Shown piece by piece: positions 32,294-40,039 of a stretch of DNA of 43,179 nt (position 1 is the first letter of the stretch; every line of letters starts with the position of its first letter). The notes under the pieces were generated by a model. It was not told the DNA's origin. It saw nothing but the letters and a program-made list of their open reading frames with translations, and made no database searches. The stretch is from Actinomycetes bacterium (GTDB taxonomy: Bacteria; Actinomycetota; Actinomycetes; Actinomycetales; Dermatophilaceae). Where the stretch lies: the NCBI GenBank assembly GCA_029778715.1, contig JAKOPT010000102.1, positions 1 to 43,179 on the forward strand, in the 5' to 3' direction. Position numbers and translations under genes: made by a program.

Positions 32294-35200
32294 ATGAGTG
32301 CCCAGGTGCGCCCGCGCTCGCACTGGGAAAGCCTGCTTGCCCCCATTGCCGAGGAGGGCCGCGGCAGCGCTGACGCCGCGCCCAAGGGGCTGCCGATGGC
32401 GCTGCTCGTCGACGTCGCCCAGGCCGCCTCGGGCCGCCGGTACCGATCGGCGTCAGCGGCGCCCAAGTTGCAGTTGCGACCACTCATCCGGGGCGCCTCG
32501 GGGGGCTGGATCCGCACCGGCATTTCCTGGTCGGACCTGCAGTATTCGGGGTTCTACGGCCGGCATCTCGCCCCCGCGCATCGGGACGCGCTCGCGGCGT
32601 TCCTGCACGCCTATCGTGCCCGCACTCCCTATTACTACTCGATCCCGCAGTGGATCGAGGTCAATGCGATCGGCCCGTCGCTGTGGACCCTCCTCGACGA
32701 GGCGCTGGCCGCCGGGGTGACCCTCGTCACCGGGCTTCGCGGGCAGTCACCGGTCCATCGCCTCGAGGAGCCGGCAACGATCGCGCTCGACCTCACCCGC
32801 GATGGCGAGGGCAACCTCATCGGCCGCACCCGGCTGTCCCTTCCCGATGTCGGCGACGACCTGCCCCACGGGGAGCGCGCTGAGGGCGGGCCGCGCGGTC
32901 CCGACGGCACGGCATACGTCATCGGCGACCCCGGGCACGGCATCTTCATCACCGGGCCGGGCGCGCTCTGGCTCATCCCGTTGCGGCGCCCGCTCACCGA
33001 GGCTGTTGCGGGGCTGATCGCCGACCGCGGGCCGCTGTCGATCCCGGCATCCGACGAGGCCCGCTTTTTCGGTCGGTTCTATCCGGCCTTGCTGCGTCAG
33101 GTCGACGTCACCTCCGCCGACGGCAGCGTCGAATTGCCGGCGATCGAGCCACCCCGGCTCGCGCTCTTCATCGCCTTCGAGCCGGGGCATCGGACCCGGT
33201 TGCGGTGGAGTTTTCGGTATGCCGTGGCCGGTCACGTTGCGCACGTCCCCCTCCTGCGCGACACACCTCACCTCGAGCCGGTCGTTCGCGATGCCGACGC
33301 CGAGGAGGCGCTCCTCACGAGCCTGGGACCGGTGTTGGCACCCGTCCCGGGGCTGTTGCGGGCATTGCCCGGTAAGCGACGCCCCGGGGTGATCGTCGAC
33401 CCCGAACTCGATGGGCGCGCCACCGTCGCCTTCGTCACCTCGGTGCTGCCCGCGCTGCGCGAACGCGACGACATCGACATCACCATGGTCGGCGAGCCGC
33501 TCACCTACGTCGAGGCCACCGAGCCGGTCGTCATCTCGGTGTCCGCCCGGGACCGGTCGGAGAGCGCCGGGGACGGCACCGAGGAGACGTATGCCGGGGA
33601 CGGGCTCACGGCATACGCGCCGGATGACGGGGCGGAGACCGGTGACGGCACCGACTGGTTCGACCTCGGGATCGTCGTCAGCGTCGGCGGCCAGGAGGTC
33701 CACCTGGCGACGCTGCTCACCGCGCTCGGGCAGGGCGAGGAGATGCTCGTGCTGCCCGACGGCACCTGGTTCGCCCTCGACGTGCCCGAGTTGCAGGCGC
33801 TGCGGCGGCTCGTCGACGAGGCCCGGGCGCTGCAGGACCACGACGGGGACGGGCTGCAGATCAACCGGTTCCAGGTGGGGCTGTGGGAGGAACTCGTCGC
33901 GCTCGGCGTCGTCGGGCGGCAAAGCGAGCGGTGGCGGCGCAGCGTCGGCGCGCTGCTCGCCCTCGACGAGGTGCCGCACCCGCCGGTGCCCGAGGGGGTG
34001 ACGGCGACCCTGCGGACCTACCAGGTCGAGGGGTACCAGTGGTTGTCGTTCCTCTGGGAGCACCGGCTCGGCGGCATCCTCGCCGACGACATGGGCTTGG
34101 GCAAGACCCTCCAGGTGCTCACCATGGCCGAGTGGGCCCGGGCCGCGGGGGCGCTCACCGAGGCGGCGCCGGTGCTCGTGGTGGCGCCGACGAGTGTGGT
34201 CTCGACGTGGGCCCGGGAGGCGGCGAAGTTCACGCCGCAGCTGCGGGTCGCGACGGTCACCCAGACGACGCGCCGGGCCGGTGAGCCGCTGGCGACGGTC
34301 ATCGCCGGGGCGCACATCGTCGTGACCACCTATGCCTTGCTGCGCATCGACGACGCCGAATACCTCGAGCAGCAGTGGGGCGCCCTGATCCTCGACGAGG
34401 CCCAGTTCGTCAAGAACCACCAGACCCGCACCTATCAGGTGGCGCGGCGGTTGCGGGCCCGGGTGAAGTTCGCCATCACGGGCACGCCCCTGGAGAACTC
34501 GCTCATGGACCTGTGGGCGTTGTTGTCCATCGTGGCCCCGGGGCTGTTCCCGACGCCGACGCGGTTTTCGGAGGTCTATCGGCGGCCCATCGAGTCCGGG
34601 GTCGCGCCGGAGTTGCTCGCGACCCTGCGCCGGCGCATCCGCCCGCTCATGCTGCGCCGCACCAAGGAGGCGGTCGCCGCGGACCTGCCCCCCAAGATCG
34701 AGCAGGTCGTCACCGTGCCGCTCAACACCGCCCACCGCCGCATCTACGACACCCACCTGCACCGGGAGCGGCAGCGCCTCCTCGGCCTCCTCGACGATGT
34801 GCAGCGCAACCGGATCGCCATCCTCACCGGCCTGACCAAACTGCGCCAGTTGAGTTTGGACGTCCACCTCGTCGACAAGGAGGCGCCGCTGTCGGTGCGC
34901 TCCAGCAAGGTCGACGCCCTCCTCGACCAGCTGGTCGAGGTGGTCGCCGAGGGGCACCGCTGCCTGGTGTTCAGCCAGTTCACGGGGTTCTTGGCGATCG
35001 TGCGGGCCCGGTTGGCCGCCGAGGGCATCCGGCATGTCTACCTCGACGGGCGCACCCGCAACCGGCCGGCGCGGATCGCGGAGTTCACGACGGGCACCGC
35101 GCCGGTGTTCGTCATCAGCCTCAAGGCGGGCGGCTCCGGGCTCACCCTCACCGAGGCCGACTACGTCTTCGTCCTCGACCCCTGGTGGAACCCCGCCGTC

Positions 35201-35437
35201 GAGGCCCAGGCCATCGACCGCACCCACCGCATCGGCCAGGACAAGACGGTCATGGTCTACCGGCTGGTCTCCGAAGGCACCATCGAGGAGAAGGTTCTCG
35301 CTCTTCAGGAGCGCAAGCGCGAACTCTTCGAGAAGGTCGTCGACGAGGGCGGGCTCATGTCGGCGCCGCTGACCGCCGACGACATCCGCGGCCTGCTCGA
35401 CGCCCCGGCCTCCCCCGGAAAGACCGGCGAGCGCTGA
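32294..35437 (+). CDS. SNF2-family (HepA/RapA-like) DNA/RNA-dependent ATPase
   Basis: The ATG at 32294 follows GAGGAGAG; the frame opens 14 codons earlier without a ribosome site. The 1047-residue protein has an N-terminal bacterial SNF2-associated region of about 560 residues, then the two RecA lobes. Motif I is DDMGLGKT (about 598), motif II DEAQ (about 701), and motif III ITGTPLEN. In lobe two, KAGGSGLTLTEADYVF and AIDRTHRIGQDK hold motifs V and VI. Such proteins translocate on duplex DNA and remodel protein-DNA complexes; bacterial members include RNA-polymerase recycling RapA and several defence components. No defence partner gene is adjacent. An acidic loop around residues 425-455 contains a palindromic pair of the window's octamers. 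A hairpin terminator follows directly. Confidence 0.92.
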   Translation: MSAQVRPRSHWESLLAPIAEEGRGSADAAPKGLPMALLVDVAQAASGRRYRSASAAPKLQLRPLIRGASGGWIRTGISWSDLQYSGFYGRHLAPAHRDALAAFLHAYRARTPYYYSIPQWIEVNAIGPSLWTLLDEALAAGVTLVTGLRGQSPVHRLEEPATIALDLTRDGEGNLIGRTRLSLPDVGDDLPHGERAEGGPRGPDGTAYVIGDPGHGIFITGPGALWLIPLRRPLTEAVAGLIADRGPLSIPASDEARFFGRFYPALLRQVDVTSADGSVELPAIEPPRLALFIAFEPGHRTRLRWSFRYAVAGHVAHVPLLRDTPHLEPVVRDADAEEALLTSLGPVLAPVPGLLRALPGKRRPGVIVDPELDGRATVAFVTSVLPALRERDDIDITMVGEPLTYVEATEPVVISVSARDRSESAGDGTEETYAGDGLTAYAPDDGAETGDGTDWFDLGIVVSVGGQEVHLATLLTALGQGEEMLVLPDGTWFALDVPELQALRRLVDEARALQDHDGDGLQINRFQVGLWEELVALGVVGRQSERWRRSVGALLALDEVPHPPVPEGVTATLRTYQVEGYQWLSFLWEHRLGGILADDMGLGKTLQVLTMAEWARAAGALTEAAPVLVVAPTSVVSTWAREAAKFTPQLRVATVTQTTRRAGEPLATVIAGAHIVVTTYALLRIDDAEYLEQQWGALILDEAQFVKNHQTRTYQVARRLRARVKFAITGTPLENSLMDLWALLSIVAPGLFPTPTRFSEVYRRPIESGVAPELLATLRRRIRPLMLRRTKEAVAADLPPKIEQVVTVPLNTAHRRIYDTHLHRERQRLLGLLDDVQRNRIAILTGLTKLRQLSLDVHLVDKEAPLSVRSSKVDALLDQLVEVVAEGHRCLVFSQFTGFLAIVRARLAAEGIRHVYLDGRTRNRPARIAEFTTGTAPVFVISLKAGGSGLTLTEADYVFVLDPWWNPAVEAQAIDRTHRIGQDKTVMVYRLVSEGTIEEKVLALQERKRELFEKVVDEGGLMSAPLTADDIRGLLDAPASPGKTGER
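33588..33617 (+). repeat. Inverted pair of CGGCATAC octamers inside the SNF2 gene
   Basis: CGTATGCCG (33588-33596) and CGGCATACG (33609-33617) form a perfect 9-bp stem with a 12-base loop inside coding sequence. The encoded residues (TYAGDGLTAYA) lie in an acidic, weakly constrained loop of the helicase. It is the closest inverted octamer pair in the window. Confidence 0.8.
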
Positions 35438-35438
35438 C

Positions 35439-35456
35439 CGGCACCACCCGGTGCCG
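35439..35456. terminator. Hairpin between convergent SNF2 and marR genes
   Basis: CGGCACC (35439-35445) pairs with GGTGCCG (35450-35456) around a four-base loop. It begins directly after the SNF2 stop and lies 21 bases from the marR stop. There is no T-run; a two-way terminator is the likely role. Confidence 0.6.
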
Positions 35457-35476
35457 ACGACGCACCGAGTCCGCCC

Positions 35477-35941
35477 TCAGCGCAGGAGCGAACCGGAACC
35501 CTCGTGCATGTGGTCCTGCAGCGACCCCACGAGTCGATCCAACGACTGCGTCAAGGCGTCCCGCTCGGCGCGCGTCCACGGGGCCAACACCTCGTCGATG
35601 AGGCCGGTGGAGGCCACCCGCCGGGCGGCCAGGACCTCCCGCCCCGCTCCCGTGATCGACACCAGCCGCACCCGGCGATCCTGCGGGTCGACCACCCGCG
35701 CGACCAGTCCCGCGCGCTCCAATCCCCCGATCAACACCGTCACCGTCGAGCGGTCCACCCCCTGCCAGTGCGCGAGATCGGACATCCGCCGCGGTCCGGC
35801 CTCGGCGAGATGCCGCAGCAGCCAGGCCTGATTCCAGGACAACTCCGGCGCCCCCTCCTCGACGATCCGCCGGACCCGCGCATGAGTCGCGAGCCGCGCG
35901 ACGTTCGCCAACAAGGCCTCGATCTCGATCGCGCTGCGCAT
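35477..35941 (-). CDS. MarR-family transcriptional regulator
   Basis: The ATG at 35941 is preferred because it follows GAGAGG by 7 bases; an ATG at 36004 would add 21 residues overlapping the promoter area. The 154-residue protein has the MarR winged-helix fold: a helical N-terminus, the recognition region RRMSDLAHWQGVDRSTVTVLIGGLERAGLVARVVDPQDRR with the wing, and a dimerising C-terminal helix. It is divergent from the acyl-CoA synthetase gene, with a palindrome between them, so it probably represses one or both promoters and may respond to a fatty acid or CoA ester. That ligand is inference. Confidence 0.9.
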   Translation of the reverse strand: MRSAIEIEALLANVARLATHARVRRIVEEGAPELSWNQAWLLRHLAEAGPRRMSDLAHWQGVDRSTVTVLIGGLERAGLVARVVDPQDRRVRLVSITGAGREVLAARRVASTGLIDEVLAPWTRAERDALTQSLDRLVGSLQDHMHEGSGSLLR

Positions 35942-36046
35942 CGGTCCATCCTCTCCTGCCGCGAGCGCGCGGCACGTGGCCAGGATCACCGGTCGGGACG
36001 GCATACCGGCCAGGCGCCCAACACCACCGGTGCGTTACGCTCAATT

Positions 36047-36066
36047 TACTTGGAAGATACCAACTA
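36047..36066. promoter_or_regulatory. Operator-like palindrome in the marR/acyl-CoA synthetase gap
   Basis: TACTTGG-AAGATA-CCAACTA is an imperfect palindrome (TTGG-N6-CCAA core with TA ends) in an A/T-rich island of an otherwise GC-rich gap. A TATTTT -10 candidate (36065-36070) for the synthetase overlaps its right end. The 20-bp size fits a MarR dimer site. Confidence 0.55.
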
Positions 36067-36088
36067 TTTTCGCGCCCTGGGAGCCTCC

Positions 36089-37954
36089 ATGTCCACCGCC
36101 TCGCCCGCCGCCACCAGCCCCACCCACCCGAATGCCCATGGGGAGCGACGCGAGATCGAGGTGCCCCGCGACTTCGCGTTGACCGAGGAGCAAAACCTCG
36201 CCCGGCTGCCCTGGCGGCGCGCCGCCGAGCGGCCGCAGCACGTGTCGTTCGAGACCTTCGCCGGCGACGTGTGGCACGCCGTGACGGCCGAGCAGCACCT
36301 CGCCGGGGTCACCGCGGTCGCCCAGGGACTCATCGCCAGCGGCGTCGGCGCCGGTGACCGGGTCGCGCTCATGGCACCGACGAGTTACGAGTGGATGCTC
36401 CTCGACCAGGCGATCTGGGGGGCGGGCGCGGCGACCGTGCCGATCTACCCCTCGAGTTCCCCCGCGCAGGTCGAGTGGGTGGTCCGCGACTCCGGCGCGC
36501 ACCTGCTCATCGTCGAAAACACCGCCGCCGTCGAGGAACTCGCCGCCGTCGAACTGCCCGGCGTCGAGATCCTCGCCCTGACGACCGGGGCCGTCGACAT
36601 CCTGCGCGAGCGCGGCGTCGACACCCCCGAGTCCGCGGTCCGCGAGCGCGTCGACGCCCTCACCCTCGATGACCTCGCGTCCCTCATCTACACCTCGGGC
36701 ACGACCGGGCGCCCCAAGGGTTGCATGATCACCCACCGCGCCCTCGCCGCCGAGGTCCAGGGGGTGCTCACCCAGCCGATCGGGCGCGCCTCGTCCTACG
36801 GTCGGCGGACCCTCACCTTCCTCCCCCTCGCCCACGTCCTCGCCCGCTCGGTGACGTATGCCGCGGCCGAGGGCGGGTCGACCGTCGGGTTCTGGGCCGA
36901 TTTCGGCAGTGTCTCGGCGAAGTTCACCTCCTTCAAACCCGACATGATCCTGGGCGTGCCGCGCGTGTTCGAGAAGGTCCACGACGGCATCCGGGCCAAG
37001 GCTCGCGCCGGCGGTCCGGCGAAGGCCGAGATCTTCCGCCGGGCCGAACGAGTCGCCATCGAGGTCAGCGAGGCCAAGGCCCGCGCGGCCGTCGGCGGGA
37101 GTGGGCCCAGCCTCCGGCTCAAGGCGGAGTATGCCGTCTTCGACCGGTTGGTTTTCCGCGCCGTCCGCGCCGCCCTCGGTGGGCGCTGCGAACTGGCCAT
37201 CAGCGGGGGCGGACCGCTCGGGGCACCGTTGCAGCACTTCTTCACCGGCCTCGGCGTGCCGGTCTACGAGGGCTACGGCCTCACCGAGAGTTGCGCGGCG
37301 ATCACGGTCAACCAGCCGGGCGCGACCCGGATCGGCACCGTCGGCCGCCCCATCCCGGGCAACGCGGTGCGGATTTCGCCCCTCGGCGAGATCGAACTCA
37401 AGGGCGACGTCCTCTTCTCCGGGTACTGGCACAACGAGGAGGCGACCGCGGCGGTCTTCGACGACGGTTGGTTCCGCACCGGCGACCTCGGGGCCATCGA
37501 CGCCGACGGTTTTCTGCGGATCGTGGGACGCCAGAAGGAAATCATCGTCACCGCCGGCGGCAAGAACGTCGCCCCGGCACCGCTGGAGGCGATCCTCGGC
37601 GCGAACCCCGTCGTCGGGCACGCGATGATCGTCGGCGAGGGGCGCCCGTTCGTCGGGGCCCTGGTGACCTTGGACCCGGCCGGGGTGCGCCAGTGGGCCC
37701 AGGACAACGGGCGCGCCACCGACGCCCCCCTGGAGGAACTGGCCCGCGACGAGTTGCTGCGGGCGACGATCCAGACCTCGGTCGACGAGGCGAGCGCGAC
37801 GGTCTCGCGCGCCGAGGGCATCAAGAAGTTCACCGTCTTGCCCGAGGACTTCTCCGAGGCCGGCGGTGAGTTGACACCGACGCTGAAGATCAAGCGCTCC
37901 GTGGTCGAGCAGAAGTACGCCCGCCAGATCAAGCATCTCTACGGCAAGCACTGA
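36089..37954 (+). CDS. Long-chain fatty acyl-CoA synthetase (FadD15-like)
   Basis: The 621-residue protein belongs to the ANL adenylating superfamily and activates long-chain fatty acids with ATP and CoA. Visible motifs are the P-loop YTSGTTGRPKG (about 201-211), VYEGYGLTESCA, the GWFRTGDLG adenylate-binding segment, and the C-terminal GRQKEIIVTAGGKN hinge with the later catalytic-Lys region (TPTLKIKRS). Length and motif order match the actinobacterial FadD15/FAA1-type synthetases. The ATG at 36089 follows GGGAG; upstream in-frame codons belong to the divergent promoter region. A perfect 15-bp hairpin terminator follows the stop. Confidence 0.92.
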   Translation: MSTASPAATSPTHPNAHGERREIEVPRDFALTEEQNLARLPWRRAAERPQHVSFETFAGDVWHAVTAEQHLAGVTAVAQGLIASGVGAGDRVALMAPTSYEWMLLDQAIWGAGAATVPIYPSSSPAQVEWVVRDSGAHLLIVENTAAVEELAAVELPGVEILALTTGAVDILRERGVDTPESAVRERVDALTLDDLASLIYTSGTTGRPKGCMITHRALAAEVQGVLTQPIGRASSYGRRTLTFLPLAHVLARSVTYAAAEGGSTVGFWADFGSVSAKFTSFKPDMILGVPRVFEKVHDGIRAKARAGGPAKAEIFRRAERVAIEVSEAKARAAVGGSGPSLRLKAEYAVFDRLVFRAVRAALGGRCELAISGGGPLGAPLQHFFTGLGVPVYEGYGLTESCAAITVNQPGATRIGTVGRPIPGNAVRISPLGEIELKGDVLFSGYWHNEEATAAVFDDGWFRTGDLGAIDADGFLRIVGRQKEIIVTAGGKNVAPAPLEAILGANPVVGHAMIVGEGRPFVGALVTLDPAGVRQWAQDNGRATDAPLEELARDELLRATIQTSVDEASATVSRAEGIKKFTVLPEDFSEAGGELTPTLKIKRSVVEQKYARQIKHLYGKH

Positions 37955-37988
37955 CGCGCGCCGGACCCGGCGCCGCCGGCATCTGCCC

Positions 37989-38026
37989 GGGCGAGTCACC
38001 GAGCCGCGCGACTCGGTGACTCGCCC
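37989..38026. terminator. Strong hairpin between convergent synthetase and PTS genes
   Basis: Bases 37989-38003 pair perfectly with 38012-38026 (15 bp: GGGCGAGTCACCGAG and its complement) around an eight-base loop. It lies 35 bases after one stop and 10 before the other, and can terminate both transcripts. Confidence 0.8.
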
Positions 38027-38036
38027 CTTGGCAACC

Positions 38037-39875
38037 TCAGACCGACGCGGGCACCTTGGCGCTCGCCAGAATCCGCTGCATCGTCGTCGCATGCTGGTCG
38101 GCGGCGAAGCCGGCCACCAGGTGCCACACGTGCTCGCTCACCTGCACCGCACCGGGCAGGCCGTCGGCAGCGAGCGCGGCGGTGTTGACGAGCGCGGAGT
38201 TGGCAACCTCGACCCGGACCCGAGTGGCGCCGACGAGGTCGACCTTCTCGACGTTCTCCGGCCCGCCGAGGGCGGCGAGCCACTGCTGAGCGGCCTTGGC
38301 CTCCTCGTCACCGACGACGACCACGACGACCGGCTCGGCGTCGTCCCCGGCCAGCGCGGCCTTGGCGGCCGCCTTCTGCTCGGCCGTGCGGTAGTCGGAG
38401 ACGATGACGAGAACCATGGCCGTGACGAAGGCCGCCGCGATCCCGATGACGTAGCGCACCGCGGGGTCGAACACCGGGATGGTGAGCAGGGACGTGAACG
38501 CGAACGCCTTGGTGTTGACGCCGCCGGTGAGGCCGATGACGAGGCCACCGACGAGGCAGCCGACGAGCATCCGCGGATAGATTCGCTTGAACCGCAGGTG
38601 TATGCCGTAGAGAGACGGTTCGGAAATCCCGCCGAAGAGCCCCGCGGCGAGGGCACCGGTGGCCGTCTGGCGCATGGCGACGTCCTTGTCGCGGATCGAC
38701 AGGACGAGCACCCCGGCGGTGGCGCCGAAGCAGGCGAAGTTCCACGCACCCATGGGGCCCTGGATGAAGTCGTAACCCAGGGTCTGGATGTTGGCGAGCA
38801 TGAGCGCGTTGAGCGGCCAGTGCAGGCCGAGCGGCACGAGGAAGGGGTAGAGCAGCGGGATGAGGACGGCGAACACGAGCGGGGAGTTCGTGTTGAGCCA
38901 GGCCAGGCCCGAGCCCAGTCCGGTGCCCAACCAGATGCCGAGTGGGCCGATGAGGAAGGCGGTCACCGGGATCATGACGACCATCGACAGGAACGGCACG
39001 AACACCATCTGCACGTTGGCCGGGAAGATCTTGACGAACAGTTTGTAGACCAGCGCCAGCACGGCGACCATGATGAGCGGCACGAACACCTGCCCGCCAT
39101 AGCCGTTGAGTTGCATCGGCAACCCGAAGACGTGCGCCACGCACTCCTCGGTTTTCAGCGTCGGATTCATCGTGCAGGTCGTGTCGGCGAACTTGAGCGC
39201 CTGACTGTAGACACCAGTCCCCGAGCCGGTTTCGGTGTACACCTTGGAGCCGAGGGAGATGAACTCGGGCGTCATCAAGGCACCCATGACCGTCGCCCCC
39301 ACCCACGGGTCGATGTCGAGGGCCTTGGCGGCGTTGTAGGCGACCATGATCGGCAGGAAGTAGAACACCGCCCGCCACATGGTGTCGACGAACACCCAGG
39401 TGGCCGGCTTGTCGGCGGCCCGGAAGTCGACGATGCCCAACGCGTCGAGGACGGCCGCGAAGGCGATGATAAGCGAGGCGCCGAGCAGCACCCCGAGCAA
39501 CGGCCGGAAACTGTTCGAGAGGTACTCGAAGAAACTGTCGAGCCAGGCGACCTTGCCGCGCGCCTTGGCCCGCGCGGCGGCCTTGACGTCGGCGTCACTG
39601 GTGCCGTCCCCGCCGCCTTGGCCCATGGTCGCCATTTCGGGCAGGTTCATGATGTCTTTGTATGCCGTCCCGACGGCGCCACCCATGATGATCTGGTAGC
39701 GGTCCCCGGCCTGCGGGACCGCTCCCATGACTCCCTTGATCTTTTCGACGGCGGCGGTGTCGACCTTTCCGGCGTCGTTGAGTTGGAAACGCAGCCGGGT
39801 CGCGCAGTGCGTCAGGCCGGACACGTTGCCGGCCCCGCCGACACTGGCGATGATTTCGCGGGCGGTGTCTGTCAT
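38037..39875 (-). CDS. PTS EIIBC transporter (glucose/beta-glucoside type) with an extra C-terminal EIIB-like domain
   Basis: The 612-residue protein starts with an EIIB domain whose phospho-acceptor is Cys24 (LTHCATRLRF). It continues into an EIIC transport domain of about ten membrane segments containing GISEPSLYGIHLRFK, the sugar-binding signature of glucose/beta-glucoside permeases. The last 80 residues look like a second EIIB domain (ALGGPENVEKVDLVGATRVRV aligns with the first), but the Cys is replaced by Gly549, so it cannot be phosphorylated. EIIA is absent here and is supplied by the upstream EIIA-HPr-EI fusion. The sugar cannot be named from sequence. The ATG (39875) has GGGAG upstream. 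The 164-base gap after the EI gene allows either a joint or a separate transcript. Confidence 0.88.
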   Translation of the reverse strand: MTDTAREIIASVGGAGNVSGLTHCATRLRFQLNDAGKVDTAAVEKIKGVMGAVPQAGDRYQIIMGGAVGTAYKDIMNLPEMATMGQGGGDGTSDADVKAAARAKARGKVAWLDSFFEYLSNSFRPLLGVLLGASLIIAFAAVLDALGIVDFRAADKPATWVFVDTMWRAVFYFLPIMVAYNAAKALDIDPWVGATVMGALMTPEFISLGSKVYTETGSGTGVYSQALKFADTTCTMNPTLKTEECVAHVFGLPMQLNGYGGQVFVPLIMVAVLALVYKLFVKIFPANVQMVFVPFLSMVVMIPVTAFLIGPLGIWLGTGLGSGLAWLNTNSPLVFAVLIPLLYPFLVPLGLHWPLNALMLANIQTLGYDFIQGPMGAWNFACFGATAGVLVLSIRDKDVAMRQTATGALAAGLFGGISEPSLYGIHLRFKRIYPRMLVGCLVGGLVIGLTGGVNTKAFAFTSLLTIPVFDPAVRYVIGIAAAFVTAMVLVIVSDYRTAEQKAAAKAALAGDDAEPVVVVVVGDEEAKAAQQWLAALGGPENVEKVDLVGATRVRVEVANSALVNTAALAADGLPGAVQVSEHVWHLVAGFAADQHATTMQRILASAKVPASV

Positions 39876-40039
39876 GAGGTCTACTCCCTCTCGCCGATCG
39901 GACCGGTGGCCCCGGTCACGAGGTGGCCAATACGTGAATGGTGGACGCGACGATGCGTCACTGCGATGGCGTGCTCGAGCCGACCGACGGGCACAGCCCG
40001 AGCGACTCGATGCGGCACTGCGGAGAACACGCGGTCACC
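39876..40039 (-). other. Gap between EI fusion and EIIBC genes
   Basis: The gap contains an imperfect direct repeat (CGATGCGTCACTGCGATG near 39951 and a 15/18 match near 40009) and a small CGGGC-ACA-GCCCG hairpin between the copies. These could be part of a regulatory leader for EIIBC, but there is no clear antiterminator or riboswitch fold. No gene is seen. Confidence 0.35.

Noticed and set aside
32294-35437. The SNF2 protein as part of a multi-gene defence system such as DISARM
   Set aside because: No methyltransferase, nuclease or PLD partner gene is adjacent; neighbours are the mnh operon and a MarR/acyl-CoA synthetase pair.
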